Of a DNA stretch of 64,000 bases, positions 33,552-44,415 are shown in pieces (positions within the stretch are counted from its first letter, which is position 1; every line of letters begins with the position of its first letter). The notes under the pieces were generated by a model, which saw only the letters and a list, made by a program, of their open reading frames with translations, searched no databases and had not been told where the DNA came from. The position numbers and the translations under genes are program-made. The DNA comes from Ursus arctos (taxonomy: Eukaryota > Chordata > Mammalia > Carnivora > Ursidae). Location: NCBI RefSeq assembly GCF_023065955.2, contig NW_026622886.1:11976001-12040000 (forward strand), in the 5' to 3' direction.

Positions 33552-34862
33552 ATAGGCCAGTGGTAGTCAGAGCGACAATGCTGTTAAATAGATATAATGT
33601 CCAATATCAGCTTACAGTGTCCACTGGCAGGGATTCTCCAACTGTGATCTAGAAAATGCTCGTGGTTCCTAGACTGGTCTTGCGCCATATTCAAGATTAT
33701 TTAAAATATTGAAAGTATTTACTCTACAATTGCGTATTGAAAATTTATCCACTGTAGCCCCGAGCATCCAGCTGCAATTAAGAATAGAGCAGGGAGCAAA
33801 AAGAAGCCATCGTGTCTTCGGTGAGTTTGCAGTCTAGAAGGTGATGCAGGTGTTATTCTGACTGATCACAAGTATAAAGAGAAAATGACAGTCGTCACTC
33901 ATTGTTTCTGGCACTGATTCAGATTTTGCTTGTGAGATTCCTCTCAACTGTCTCATTAAATCAGCACCCCTCTGGTGATTTATTCCAGCAAAGCATTTCT
34001 TTTTCACCCGCAAATAAGAGGGAGGATCTTTAGGAACTTCTGACATGGTACGGTGGTCTGCAAACTGAAGATATTTGAGAACCACTGACCTATAGCCAGA
34101 CTTTGAGAATTGAATTAGAGAACATGTCAATTGCCTGTCTCTTTTTCTCAGGGTTTCTACGTTTGCATGCAGAGTATGTGAAGGCCAAGGTCAGAAAGCA
34201 GTCAAATTAAAAAAAAAAAAATCTGAAAAACTTATCGGGAGTAAATCAGTGTTGCCTTGCCCTAGAAAATGCAAAAATGGGTGCAAACTTAGGTATTTTT
34301 GTCTTGCAGCATATCTACTAAGTGCATGTTTATTTTCTGTCTGCTTGAAGATCTTTTTGCCTTGAGAGAAATTATCTGCCTATTAAGGCTTTTACTCTTG
34401 GGGTAGTGAACTTGAAATCCTAACCGGGTTCCTAAATCTTCATGCTAAGAGCATCAAGTGCATTTTCTGTCGGAGGAAGGCGGTGAGTGTTTAAAGAGGC
34501 CAAGAAGGGCATCCTGCTTGAGACAGCACTAATGGCATTCAGCGTAAATTTATGCCTACCTCTTATGCATCAGGGGCAAAAAGCATGCTGGTGCTCGGCT
34601 TGGACGTCCCAATCTTTATGTGGACTGAATTCATCATTTTGGAAAAAAAAAAAAAAGAAGATTAAAGCCATTTTATTAAAAGAAAGGTATTTGGTTGTGA
34701 AATCTGGGCATCTCCCATTGGGTTGTAGCCTTTCATGAAGAGAAAACAACATCGACAGCAACACAAAATTACAGTTTGCTCCTAAATGCCATGGACTCTA
34801 GACTGTCACCTATTTGAAAGGAAGCAAAAGCAAAAGGGACAGAGCTTGAAGCTGGAAAAGAA
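33552..34862. other. Mostly unique, possible hAT remnants
   Basis: 'gggattctccaactgtgatc' near 33631 and 'atttgagaaccactgac' near 34074 look like the ends of MER5/MER20-type elements, but the middles do not align. A 14-A run lies at 34207-34220. Confidence 0.35.
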
Positions 34863-34863
34863 A

Positions 34864-34898
34864 ACACACACACAACACACACACACACACACACACAC
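34864..34898. repeat. (CA)n microsatellite
   Basis: About 17 AC dinucleotides with one internal slip (cacaacac). Confidence 0.95.
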
Positions 34899-36278
34899 CT
34901 TTTGTTAATGTATAGGCATTCAACTCGCACTGTTCATTAACACACATATTGCTAACGCTTGGCAATGAAGCGGACATTTTTCTTGAGTGGGGTCGAGAAA
35001 CTAATTATTCGCCATATGGTGGTTGGCTCAGGAACAATTGCTGAAGCCGTGGAAGCAAAGGGAAGTTGGCCGAGCGATTTCTTTGGGCAGTTTGCACAGC
35101 TCTGACTCTCTTGACATATGCCATTCATGTGGCCTCTGGAGAACAGATGGGCCAGGGCTGGGAACGGAGGGGAAATCATGGCTGGGATCTAGTGGCAGCC
35201 CCTGTCTCTTTATCCTTCAGAATGACTTGGAGTCACATGGCCTGTGAAAATAACAAGTAGGGGATTGTACTCCGAGGACTTCCCTGCCTTCTTTTTAGAA
35301 AGCCGCAGCGTAATTTTGACTGCCTTTTCGTATTTTGTTTATTAAAGGGATCAGGGTTTTAGATGAAAGAGATTCCTGGGTTGTGGGTAGGGTCTGGCCT
35401 ATGCCAATGACACTTGGTCATTGTCAGCAGGAAAAATGCTGGCAGTTTGATAAGGATAAGAAAATAGAGGGTTTTTTAAATTAAAATTTAAATTACTCTT
35501 TATTTGTTCTCTTCCCATTTGTAAATCTCACATAGGCAAGTTAAGATAAGGGCTGGCTCAGATTCAGGAGACTTAAACCTCCTGAAACTCGTTAGGGTGG
35601 GTTCTTCCCCGCCCCCGGGGAGCCAATGCAGGAAAGCCAAGAGTAATGTAGACGTTGTGGAGGCACAACTTGGGTGCTTTCTGGATTTTACATTGTCCAA
35701 AAGAAACAAAAGAGGAGAAAGAGAAGATATTGCCAATTAGAGATTAACTGGGCATTTATATGCATAAAAACAGCTGAAGCTAAAATTGTTCACTCAGCAA
35801 CTTAAATTTTAATTAAGAAGCCCTTGCAGTGAGGGCACCAAAGTTACAGCCCTGGGAAGGTATTTATGCTGCTGTTCTTACTTTTCAATTATAGCCCTGG
35901 TACTCCTACTAAATATGAGGTGTGGTTCTTGGTCTTAATTCTGGAGATTGGCTTCCCAAGCCGACTCCTCACAGAGAGACACCCTGAAGGCCAACTGCCG
36001 TCGTTTACATTTTATGAGCTTCTAAAAGCAAAATCACTTGGTGATTTGAAGTTCAAGAATTATAGGTCTTTTGTTTTTCTTTTGACTTTTTACATTTCGA
36101 ATTTCTATTACTGAATGTTTGGTGCTACTACAAGATGGTTTTGAAAGAGGACACTGGGAGTTTTTCAGCTCATCTGGGAAGTGGGTGTTCTGAGCTTTTA
36201 CAGGCAGCACACAGTTTCCCTGCTAGAGCTGGAAAAGGGAAAATGGGTTTTGTTCTTCTTTATGTTTGTTTCTTGTTT
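34899..36278. other. Unique sequence, no recognised feature
   Basis: About 1.4 kb without a named repeat. AT-rich around 35470-35520. No supported exon. Confidence 0.45.
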
Positions 36279-36298
36279 CTGAAATTTATTCTTAACTT

Positions 36299-36533
36299 AA
36301 AAAAAAAAGATTTATTTGTTTGTTTTGAGAGGTGGGGGGAGAGAAAGAGAGAGAGAGACAGAGAAGGGGAGAGGCAGGGACAGATGCAGAGGGAAAGAGA
36401 GAGAGAAAATCCCAAAGCACACTTCCTGCTGAGTGCGGAGCCCGACCCAGGGCTAGATCTCATGACCCTGAGATCACCACCTGAGCTGAAATCAAGAGTT
36501 GGTCCCTTAACCGAATGAGCCACGCAGATGCTC
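36299..36533 (-). mobile_element. SINEC, older subfamily, with TSD
   Basis: Antisense copy with a GA-rich body, 'gctgagtgcggagcccgacc', 'atctcatgaccctgagatca' and the head 'aatgagccacgcagatgctc'. The duplication 'ctgaaatttatt(c/t)ttaactt' lies at 36279-36298 and 36534-36552 with one base change. It is more diverged than the other copies. Confidence 0.93.
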
Positions 36534-36658
36534 CTGAAATTTATTTTAACTTTGGGTAAGTTTTAGGCAGAGGTCATCACCCTGTTCTCAAATTTGTGTA
36601 GTTTTCCTTTGTGGCCCTATGAGGCAAGCATGATCAGCATTTTATATTTTCATTTCTT

Positions 36659-36808
36659 TTTTTTTTTATTATGTTAGTTACCATACAGTCCATCATTAGT
36701 TTTTGATGTCGTGTTCCATGATTCATTGTTTGCGTATAACACCCAGTGCTCCGTGCAATACATGCCCTCCTTAATACCCCTCACTGGGCTAGCCTGTCCC
36801 CCCACCCC
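36659..36808 (-). mobile_element. 5'-truncated LINE-1 3' end with perfect 15-bp TSD
   Basis: Poly-T, then antisense L1 3' sequence: 'cagtccatcattagtttttg', 'cgtgttccatgattcattgt', 'cagtgctccgtgcaatacat', ending 'cccccacccc'. The duplication 'atattttcatttctt' is perfect at 36644-36658 and 36809-36823. Confidence 0.95.
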
Positions 36809-36945
36809 ATATTTTCATTTCTTGCCACCTGAAGTCCCTCTTATTGTGTATCATGTCTTCAGATGACATGTTATGCAGTTTAGAGTGGCTTCCTAAACAT
36901 TTGTTTGATTCTTAAAACAGAGAGGCAGACTGGTTACTCCACAGT

Positions 36946-37045
36946 CAGCAAACTCCCTCTGTAAAGGTCGAGATAGTGAATAGTTTAGGATTTGCAGGGC
37001 ATGGGTGGGCCACATTTGGTCCCTGGGCCATGGATTGTAGATTTA
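36946..37045 (+). mobile_element. hAT-Charlie-type MER fragment, internally deleted
   Basis: 'gtcagcaaactccctctgta' and 'atagtgaatagtttaggatt' (the left half of a common MER element) run straight into 'gggccacatttggtccctgg' and 'gccatggattgtag' (its right half). The middle is missing. Family name uncertain. Confidence 0.65.
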
Positions 37046-37192
37046 TGCAGCGTTGCTGAGCAAGTGTTGTACTCAGTCAAGTATTAACATCTTTCCAGCC
37101 AGGCCATTTTTTCATTTCAGCCTCTCCTGGTCTTGCGGAATCCATCCTTCAGAGTCCCTTTAAAAGTAATGTGCTCTCGTCCCTCCCCCGCT

Positions 37193-37312
37193 GCTCAAAG
37201 TGTGGCCTGAGGGCCAGCCGCCCGGGCATCAGCACTCAGGAGCTTGTTGGGAATGCAGAGTCACAGGCTCTTCCCCAGATCTCCTGAAACAGAGTCTGCT
37301 TTTTAAAGAGGA
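37193..37312 (-). mobile_element. MER5A-type hAT element
   Basis: 'gctcaaagtgtggcctgagg', 'caggagcttgttgggaatgc', 'agagtcacaggctcttcccc' and 'cctgaaacagagtctgcttt' follow MER5A from its right end leftward. Confidence 0.8.
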
Positions 37313-37358
37313 AGTGCTGGGTAGACAGCAGAGCCCTCTCAGAGATGTCCAATAACTC

Positions 37359-37652
37359 AAGAGTAAGGCATTTAATGAGACAGGCATAAGAAAAATCTGG
37401 GCTTGGTTTCTGATCGGAGGTGTGACCTTGGTGTAATTTAAACGCAACTGTCAGAGCTAAATGCTGGGGTAGCAAAAGTTGACTCCTGTGCTCTATTCTC
37501 CCACACACCCTGAGTGTTTCAGGAATGAACATGAGACTCAAGTTTGGCCAAACAGAGTCAGTGGCTAGAAGATAACTCTCCAAGGTCACACCTCTGATCA
37601 GAAACCAAGCCCAGATTTTTCTTATGCCTGTCTCATTAAATGCCTTACTCTT
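37359..37652. repeat. 73-bp inverted repeat around a 148-bp spacer copied from 11.7 kb
   Basis: The left arm 37359-37431 is the reverse complement of the right arm 37580-37652 at 72 of 73 positions (the arms differ at 'gatcggagg' versus 'gatcagagg'). The spacer is 37432-37579. Its first 140 bp match 11669-11808 inverted, 135/140, ungapped. The right arm continues into 'ataactctccaagg', which fits an antisense MIR and suggests that the right arm is the original and the left arm the copy. The outer flanks are a MER5A on the left and unique DNA on the right. Confidence 0.93.
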
Positions 37653-37919
37653 AATCTCTGGTAGACCACCTGTATAGATCTAGAACTCTGGAATTTGAGG
37701 ATCCGCAATGAGAATCTTCCCAAATCAGAGTGAATCCTTTCGAGAATGACTTTCCAGCTGCAAGATGGAAACTCAGACTGGGTCCTTCCTAACAAGTCCT
37801 GTCGATGCTTCCAGTGCACCTGATTCCCGTTCTTTCCATCCATTCCCACATTCAACACTCACTTCTTTCAACTTGTATCACCGCACAGTTCATTCATTCA
37901 AAGGATATTTGTCAAGTGC

Positions 37920-38588
37920 TGTATGAGTTTCCTGGGGTGGTTATAAAAGGTAGCACAAAGCAGGTGACTTCCCCCACACAAGTTCACTCCCTCACTGTTC
38001 TGGAGGCTGGAAGCTTGAAATCGAGGTGTCGCGGGGTCATGCTCTCAGCAGGGTCTAGGGGAGGATTCGCAGGCCCCTTCCTAGCTTTTGGTGCTTGCCA
38101 GCAGCCCTTGGTGTTTCTCCACTTGGAGCTGTGTGGTTCTAACCTCTGCTTCCATTGTCAACTGACCTTCTCCCTGTGTGTCTCTGGGCCTCTTCTCCCT
38201 GTCTTAGAAGGACACTGGTCACTGTAAATTAAGAGCCCTCTTTACTCCAGTATGAGCTCCTCTTAACTTACATCTTAATTACATCTCTAATGACTCTTTT
38301 CTTTTTTTTTAAAGATTTTATTTATTTATTTGACAGAGAGAGACAGCCAGCGAGAGAGGGAACACAAGCAGGGGGAGTGGGAAAGGAAGAAGCAGGCTCC
38401 TAGTGAAGCCTGATGTGGGGCTCAATCCCAGAACGCTGGGATCACTCCCTGAGCCGAAGGCAGATGCTTAACGACTGAGCCACCCAGGCGCCCCTCTAAT
38501 GACTCTTTTCAAATAAGGTCGCATTCATAGGTGTTAGCAGTTAGGAATTCAACATCTGCTTTCTGGGGACACAATTCAGCCCACGACA
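37920..38588 (-). mobile_element. MLT1-type LTR (ERVL-MaLR) with 5-bp TSD, split by a SINEC
   Basis: A solitary antisense LTR. It begins 'tgtatgagtttcctgg', continues 'tctggaggctggaagcttga', 'ctccctgtgtgtctctgggc' and 'aattacatctctaatgactc', and resumes after the SINEC with 'aaataaggtcgcattcatag', ending 'gacacaattcagcccacgac'. The 5-bp duplication 'agtgc' (37915-37919, 38589-38593) fits ERVL-type integration. No internal retroviral genes are present. Confidence 0.9.
38302..38493 (-). mobile_element. SINEC nested in the MLT1 LTR, perfect TSD
   Basis: Antisense copy of the 'agaacgctgggatcac' subfamily with a small deletion ('gctcctagtgaagcctgatg'). The 17-bp duplication 'ctctaatgactcttttc' is perfect at 38285-38301 and 38494-38510, so it is much younger than its host LTR. 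Confidence 0.97.
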
Positions 38589-38934
38589 AGTGCTGACCAG
38601 GTACAGGCATTCCAGTGGATACAGTGGCAAACCAGCTACACACAGGGGCCTCTATGGAACAGAAAGAATATTTTCATAAAATATTTTCAGTTAGGGATGA
38701 GTGCTATTTAGAAATCAAACAGGGTACCTATATAAAAACTCAAGGGACTTTTTTAGCTGGTGAAATCATTTAAGGCCTCCTTTGTCCTCCCCCTATTTAT
38801 TGAGATATGATTGACAAAAATTGTATATGTTTAAGGTGTCTAAGGTGGTGTTTTGAAATATGCGTACATTGTGAAACGATTGCCAAAATCATTACCCAAA
38901 TCTAACTAACACATTGATCATTTCACATAGTTAC

Positions 38935-38959
38935 TGTGTGTGTGTGTGTGTGTGTGTGG
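38935..38959. repeat. (TG)n inside the L1 3' UTR
   Basis: About 12 TG units. The related L1 3' UTR at 59 kb carries (CA)n at 59205-59226. Confidence 0.9.
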
Positions 38960-39529
38960 TGAGGACCCTTAAAACCTCGTCTTGTAGCAAATGTCAGGGA
39001 TATAATGTAGTGTTATTAACTGTAGCCACCATGCCGTACATGAGGTCTCCAGAACTTTTAATCTTATAACTGAAAGTTGGTACCCTTGGACCAAGGTCTC
39101 CCCATTTCTCCCACCCTCAGCCCCTGGTAACCACTTTTCTACTCTCTGTTTCTATGAGTTCGGCTTTTGAGATTCTACATATAAGTGAGATCATGCAGTA
39201 TTTTGCCTCTCCGTGTCTGGCTTACTTCACCCAGCACAATGTTCTCTGCAGCTCTAGGGTCATCCATGTTGTTGCAAATGACACATTTCCTTCTTTCTTA
39301 AGGCAGAATTATATTCCATTATCCACAGACACCACATTTTCATTATCCATTCATCTGCTGATGAACACTCTAGGTTTTTTTTTTCGCATATCTTAGCTGT
39401 TGTGAATAATGCTGCCATGAATGTGGGAATGCAGGTATCTTTTTGAGACATCTTCATCTCTTCATCTTCTTTGGAAATATACCAGAAGTGGGATTGTTGG
39501 ATCATATAGTATCTTATTTTTAAGTTTTT

Positions 39530-39705
39530 TTAAAAGATTTTATTTATTTGAGATAGAGAGAGAGAGCATGAAAGGGGGGAGGGTCAGAGGGAGAAACGGA
39601 CTCCCCACTCAGCAGGGAGTCTGATGTGGGACTTGATCCTGGGACTCCAGGATCATGACCTGAGCCAAAGGCAGTCACTTAACCAACTGAACCACCCAGG
39701 CGCTC
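39530..39705 (-). mobile_element. SINEC in L1, perfect TSD
   Basis: Antisense copy of another subfamily: 'actccccactcagcagggag', 'tgatcctgggactccaggat', and a head ending 'gaaccacccaggcgctc'. The duplication 'tcttatttttaagttttt' lies at 39512-39529 and 39706-39723. The L1 reading resumes exactly after it. Confidence 0.96.
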
Positions 39706-40426
39706 TCTTATTTTTAAGTTTTTGAAGAACCTTTATATTGTTTTCCATAATGAGTGTACCAACTTATATTCCCACCAACAGTGTATAAGGGTTCCCCCAT
39801 CTCTACATCCTTGTCAACATTTGTTATACGACTTTTTGATAATAGACATCCTACCAGGTGTGAGATGATATCCCATTGTGGTTTTGATTTGCATTTCCCT
39901 GGTGATTGGTAATACTGAGCACATTTTCATATACCTGTTGGCTATTCATATGTCTTCTTTGGAAAAGTGTGTATTCAAGTCCTGTGCTCATTTTTTAATC
40001 AGTTTGGTTTTGTGCCACTGAGTTATATGGATTCCCGTATATGCTTTAAATATTAACTCCTTATCAGATATATGGTTTGCTAATATTTTCCATTATTCCA
40101 TTGGTTACATTTTGATTTTGTTGATTGTCTCCTCTGTTGTGCAGGCAATTTCAGTTTGATGTAGTCCCTTTTCTTTATTTTTGCTCTTGTTTCCTATGCC
40201 TCCTGATCCTTTTAGTTTGCTGGGACTTTGTTGATGGTTTTGCATCTATGTGGGTCAGGAATATTGGCCTGTGATTTCATTTTCTTGTTGTATCCTTGTC
40301 TGGTTTTGGTATTCGGGTATGGTGGACTTGTAAAATGAGTTTTGAAGTGTTCCCTCCTCTTCATTTTTTTTTTTTGAAAAATTTGAGAAGGATTGGTATT
40401 AACTCTTCTTTAAATGTTTGGTAGAG

Positions 40427-40624
40427 GGGCGCCTGGGTGGCTCAGTCCTTAAGCGGCTGCCTTAGGCTCAGGGCATGATCCCAGTGTTCTGGGATCGAGC
40501 CCCGCACCATGCTCCTCTGCTGGGAGCCGGCTTCTTCCTCTCCCACTCCCCTTGCTTGTGTTCCCTCTCTCGTGGCTGTCTCTCTCTGTCAAATAAATAA
40601 ATAAATAAAATCTTAAAAAAAAAG
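40427..40624 (+). mobile_element. SINEC in L1, sense orientation, TSD
   Basis: Starts 'gggcgcctgggtggctcagt', runs through 'ctgccttaggctcagggcat' and 'ctgggatcgagccccgcacc', and ends in (AAAT)n and 'aaaatcttaaaaaaaaa'. The 12-bp duplication 'tgtttggtagag' lies at 40415-40426 and 40625-40636. Confidence 0.96.
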
Positions 40625-40879
40625 TGTTTGGTAGAGTTCACCAGTAAAGCCGTCTGGTCCTGGGCTTTTTTGTTGTTGTTGTTGTTGGGAGATTTTTGAT
40701 AATTAAGGACGCTTAAATGTCAGCAAACTCCCTGTGCTGTCCTTAGTCTCACACTTCAAATCACCTTGTATTTCATGCTTGAGGAATTTGCCCCAAACAC
40801 TGATTTCATCACTCTGACTTATTTCCTCTGGAGTAAATTTTAGGTATGGTGAGTCAGCCAGAGAGGTCACCATTTACTT

Positions 40880-41030
40880 AATGACCTTAAAGAAAGCAAC
40901 TTTCGAAGAAAGCTTCAGTACTGTTATCAGTGAAATGGTATTATTATGAAAATTAAATGAGCTACTTTGCATACCATGCTAAGGCCAGAGCCTAGCACCC
41001 AGGTCCTTGATGAACAATTGCTGTACAGTG
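40880..41030 (+). repeat. MIR 3'-end fragment
   Basis: 'tgaaatggtattattatgaa', 'aattaaatgagctactttgc' and 'gccagagcctagcacccagg' follow the MIR end in sense orientation. Confidence 0.5.
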
Positions 41031-41099
41031 TATGATTTTTCATTTCCTTCTTTTACCTCTTCTTTATACCTCCTTTTGCACAAATTGCTTTCATTGTTA

Positions 41100-41375
41100 C
41101 TCTCTTAATTTCTGTATCTCTGTGTCCTTCCTAGAATTCCCCCCCTCCCAATTTCCATTAATTGAAATCCTCTCCATTTTCCAGAGCCCATCTCAAATGC
41201 TGAACATCTTTTCCTATACTCCCCACTGTGGAGGGTGGAGAGGTTAGAACCCTTCCCTATTCTAACTCTCCATAGGACTTCACGCCGAAGAGCCTGTATC
41301 CTAACCTGCCTCCCCTTGTGGGCAAGAACCATCTCTACCTCATTTATTTAACTATATGTGTCTAAGCTAATGACA
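41100..41375 (+). mobile_element. LINE-2 3'-end fragment, weak
   Basis: 'cagagcccatctcaaatgct', 'gaacatcttttcctatactc', 'tgtgggcaagaaccatctct' and 'acctcatttatttaactata' resemble the last part of L2. Confidence 0.5.
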
Positions 41376-41379
41376 CATT

Positions 41380-41640
41380 TGCTAAGGCCCTGCCTGATTT
41401 AGCCCTGCTTACCTCCCCAGCATCCTTGTTCTCCATGGTGCGCTCCCATGCTGGGCTCCTCTCACTGTCCTGTTTTTCAATCCTACACTATCTCTCCCAT
41501 CTTTCACAATGCAGTTCCCTCTGTAATGTGAGTACTTCCGCCCCTTTACATCAGTGAACTGGGCCACATGCTCCTCCCATGTGCCCCCTTAGCTCCCTGG
41601 GCTTACCTTTCTGTTGTATTTTCTACATTGTATGAGAATT
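41380..41640 (+). mobile_element. LINE-2 fragment
   Basis: 'taaggccctgcctgatttag', 'ccctgcttacctccccagca' and 'tcaatcctacactatctctc' correspond to an L2 part that lies upstream of the motifs in 41100-41375. Since it comes after them here, the two are separate L2 copies. Confidence 0.7.
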
Positions 41641-41946
41641 GCTATATTTCCATCAGACATAAAAGAGAAATAGCCTTATAGAGTCTCCTTCCACATAACA
41701 ATCACTCAAACATTTTATGAAGAAATGAGTGGACACTTCCTTGCAGTTGAAGTAGTTAAAACTTTCATCAGGGCTAATCATGAACTATTAGATCTTTTAT
41801 GCTTGTTTTATTAAGAAGGAGCTACCAGTTAGCAGACGCGAGTCTTCTATATCATTCTAGGTACTTTATGTTTGGCTGTTGGCCATACTTTTTAATAAGA
41901 TAAATATATTATTTATTTGATTATGGACTTGAACTTCATGAACTAA
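41641..41946. other. No recognised feature
   Basis: AT-rich unique interval before the (TTTC) repeat. Confidence 0.4.
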
Positions 41947-41947
41947 C

Positions 41948-41954
41948 TTTCTTT

Positions 41955-42007
<53 letters not shown>

Positions 42008-42028
42008 TTTCTTTCTTTCTTTCTTTCA
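41948..42028. repeat. (TTTC)n microsatellite, about 80 bp
   Basis: About 20 TTTC units with one 3-nt slip (cttctttc near 42004). All-pyrimidine on this strand, so triplex (H-DNA) formation is possible. Likely polymorphic. Confidence 0.97.
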
Positions 42029-42289
42029 CTGCTTTCCACTGCATATCTGATAGTTAGATTTGGCCTGCGGAACCACTATCATCAACTGTCAGTCTAATAT
42101 GTCCAACAGTCCTTCAAATACAGTTCTAACCCTCAGAAAATCCCTGATGAAGTTCATGAATGAGCTAGTATTCATTTCCAGGTCTTCTGTCTCTATGCCT
42201 AGTTGCACCCCTATAGTCATTAAAAGAGACAGTGGGCTGTTGTTCAAAACATTTGCTGCCCTGAATTGTGAGGGGTTTATGCTTCTCTG

Positions 42290-42580
42290 CCTCATTGACA
42301 GAAGGTTGGCTATGTGATTGTTCAGGCTGATGAAGTACGAACAGAAGTGTGTCACTTCTTGGCCTCTTTCCCCCCTGCTATGATACGAGCAGCATCCCAC
42401 ATAGAGACTGCTCTTTCTACATGAGGCCCAGAATGAAGCTGATGTGGAGCAGAGCTGAAGCTGACTTGATAATGAATTGTGAAGTACTGAGAATAATTCT
42501 TTTTTTCTATTACCCACCAAGACTTGGGAGATGTTTGTCATTGCACCGTAACCTAGACTTAAACTGACCAATAGATAGGA
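42290..42580 (+). repeat. Ancient LTR-like repeat
   Basis: 'aggttggctatgtgattgtt', 'acagaagtgtgtcacttctt', 'gcccagaatgaagctgatgt', 'cccaccaagacttgggagat' and 'attgcaccgtaacctagact' follow a widespread old mammalian repeat of LTR type. The 160-codon minus-strand frame over 42089-42571 runs antisense through it and is not a gene. Confidence 0.55.
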
Positions 42581-42769
42581 CTCGAAATCAGATGCTAGTT
42601 GATTTCCCCTCAGCAGTAAGGTCTAGAAGAGTGGTTCAGAGAATCATAATAGCTACATAGGCTAGAGCAATCTGGCATAAACCTAAGGCAAGAATGGCTG
42701 ACTTCCTTAGCCATCTTCACTTCCCTTCCATTCTAGGATAGATGAGGTCCTACGATTCCACAGAGGTGC

Positions 42770-42945
42770 CATGCTGTAGTGCAAATGCAATGAACCAGAG
42801 CTTTCTCTAGCTCTAACTATCTTGTGCTATTTAACCTTGGGGAACTTAGTGTTTCTGAGCCTCATTTATCTCATCAGTAAAGTGGGAATATTAATGTCTG
42901 CTGACTCTATATCCCAGGACTTCTATGAGAGGTTCCTATTCCATT
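42770..42945 (+). repeat. MIR SINE fragment
   Basis: 'atgctgtagtgcaaatgcaa', 'ctatttaaccttggggaact', 'ttctgagcctcatttatctc' and 'atcagtaaagtgggaatatt' follow sense MIR. Confidence 0.7.
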
Positions 42946-42949
42946 GGTG

Positions 42950-43100
42950 CAGGATTCCATGACAGCCTTTATCACATTATGTGATTATTTAGTTACCTTG
43001 CTGTCTCTAGGCTGGAGCAGCTGGGGGTAGAGATTGGGCTTCATTTATTTATTGCTCTAAGACCAATGTTTAGCACAATGCCTTGTGTGTCAGAGAAGGC
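42950..43100 (+). mobile_element. L2 3'-end fragment
   Basis: 'ggctggagcagctgggggta', 'gagattgggcttcatttatt' and 'gcacaatgccttgtgtgtca' resemble the L2 end. Confidence 0.45.
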
Positions 43101-44397
43101 AACAATGACTAGTTAGGTGAACTTTGAAAGTTGTAAGTCGTCTTTGAGAGAGAATGATGCATGGAGCAAAGGCCTTTCCAGGAGGTGGTGTGTGTGTCTG
43201 GTACAGGATGCCGATTGCACTCTCACTGAAACACATCAAGCCGTGTATGCCTTTGTGCACGTCCGTAGAATGGGAGTGATGGAGGGGTGGAGGGAGGCAG
43301 TCACTAATCTTTCCCCATCCAATTGACAATAGACACCAGGAGCCAGAATAGGAGCAAAGCTTCAGTTTCATCAGCGAATGGTAAACCTGGGTGGGAGAAT
43401 GTGGCGGTTTTTCCTGGGGTGCTTACAGCATGGGCAAAGGAGGCACCAGGTGAGCCTGCCCCTCATAAGAGCAGACATATAAGAAAATAGCAGTGTGACA
43501 GAAGGCATTACTCCTTTTTCCTGCTTTGGGGTACAGTGATCCCGTAGCTGCTAGTCTGTCCAGTCCTACTCTGAGGAAGGGAGTAAGGTGAGGGGTAAGA
43601 GAGAGGGCTGGTGAGACCTTGACATTGAGTTCCTCCTACCCTTCAGTTTAGATGCATGGAAACAAAATAGATGAGGAAGACATAAATAATCTTTGCAAAC
43701 AGAGGAGTCAGGTAAGGACACAGATGACTGTAATTCAAAATAATACAGTTGGTGAGAAATTAAGCTGTCTGGGAGTTAGAGCAGGAAAAGATAAAGAAAA
43801 GTCATACAGTCGGGAAGCAGAAGGTGAGGGTTTAAGAACAACAGTGATGGTGGACAAATGGCCTTCATCCTTCCCCACAGAGTCATGCTTGTCTTGGCCA
43901 ACTATCCGCAATAAATTCAGATCCAAATAGTGCTTCTACGCTGTGGGCCGGAGCAGCGAACCACATCAGTTTAAAGTTAATAGTTACAGATTATCCAGAC
44001 TTTGACACCAAGGGATTCATTGAGACTAATGGGTCTAATCCTATTAGAACTCCCTGTGCGCTCCTGGGAGCAATTCCTTTACCTCCAATGAAACGACCTC
44101 ATTTTTGAATTTACAAAATAAGATAAGATAATCTGAAAATCATTACTGGTATTTAACACAGATGCACGTCCATGAAATCAAGAGCCACAGCCTCTATATA
44201 TAGGTCCACCTGGAATAAGATTAAATTCCTTTCAGTGGGGTATTAAAAGCAACTGATATTCCTCCCAACCCACCACTACAAATATAATAAAAAATGCTTT
44301 GATGCTGGTCTGAATGGGAAGGAAGATATTATAAAATCACACAAGAATTATTTGTTAATTATAACTGCTTGTACACTTGGAGAAAGGTGAATGAGCA
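43101..44397. other. Unique sequence, no recognised feature
   Basis: About 1.3 kb without a named repeat. Small antiparallel frames (43090-43371, 43652-43930) lack domains. Confidence 0.45.
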
Positions 44398-44415
44398 AAG
44401 GAAGTCCAGTGACAT

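Larger units (their letters stand above)
38780..40720 (-). mobile_element. LINE-1 (L1M type) 3' UTR and ORF2 end, twice interrupted
   Basis: An antisense L1 over about 1.9 kb. Left is the 3' UTR ('ttgagatatgattgacaaaa', 'cccctggtaaccacttttct'). Then comes 'ttggatcatatagtatctta', 'tcccaccaacagtgtataag', 'attgtggttttgatttgcat' and 'ccttatcagatatatggttt'. The part from about 40210 ('tttagtttgctgggactttg') is further inside ORF2, so a piece between is missing. Two SINECs sit inside. All frames are broken. Confidence 0.9.

Noticed and set aside
37359..37652. Interpretation as a classical transposon with 73-bp terminal inverted repeats
   Set aside because: No flanking target duplication is visible, one arm continues into MIR-like DNA, and the arm sequence is absent at the 11.7-kb copy of the spacer.
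42089..42571. 160-codon minus-strand open frame
   Set aside because: It runs antisense through an ancient LTR-like repeat, with no domain and no splice context.
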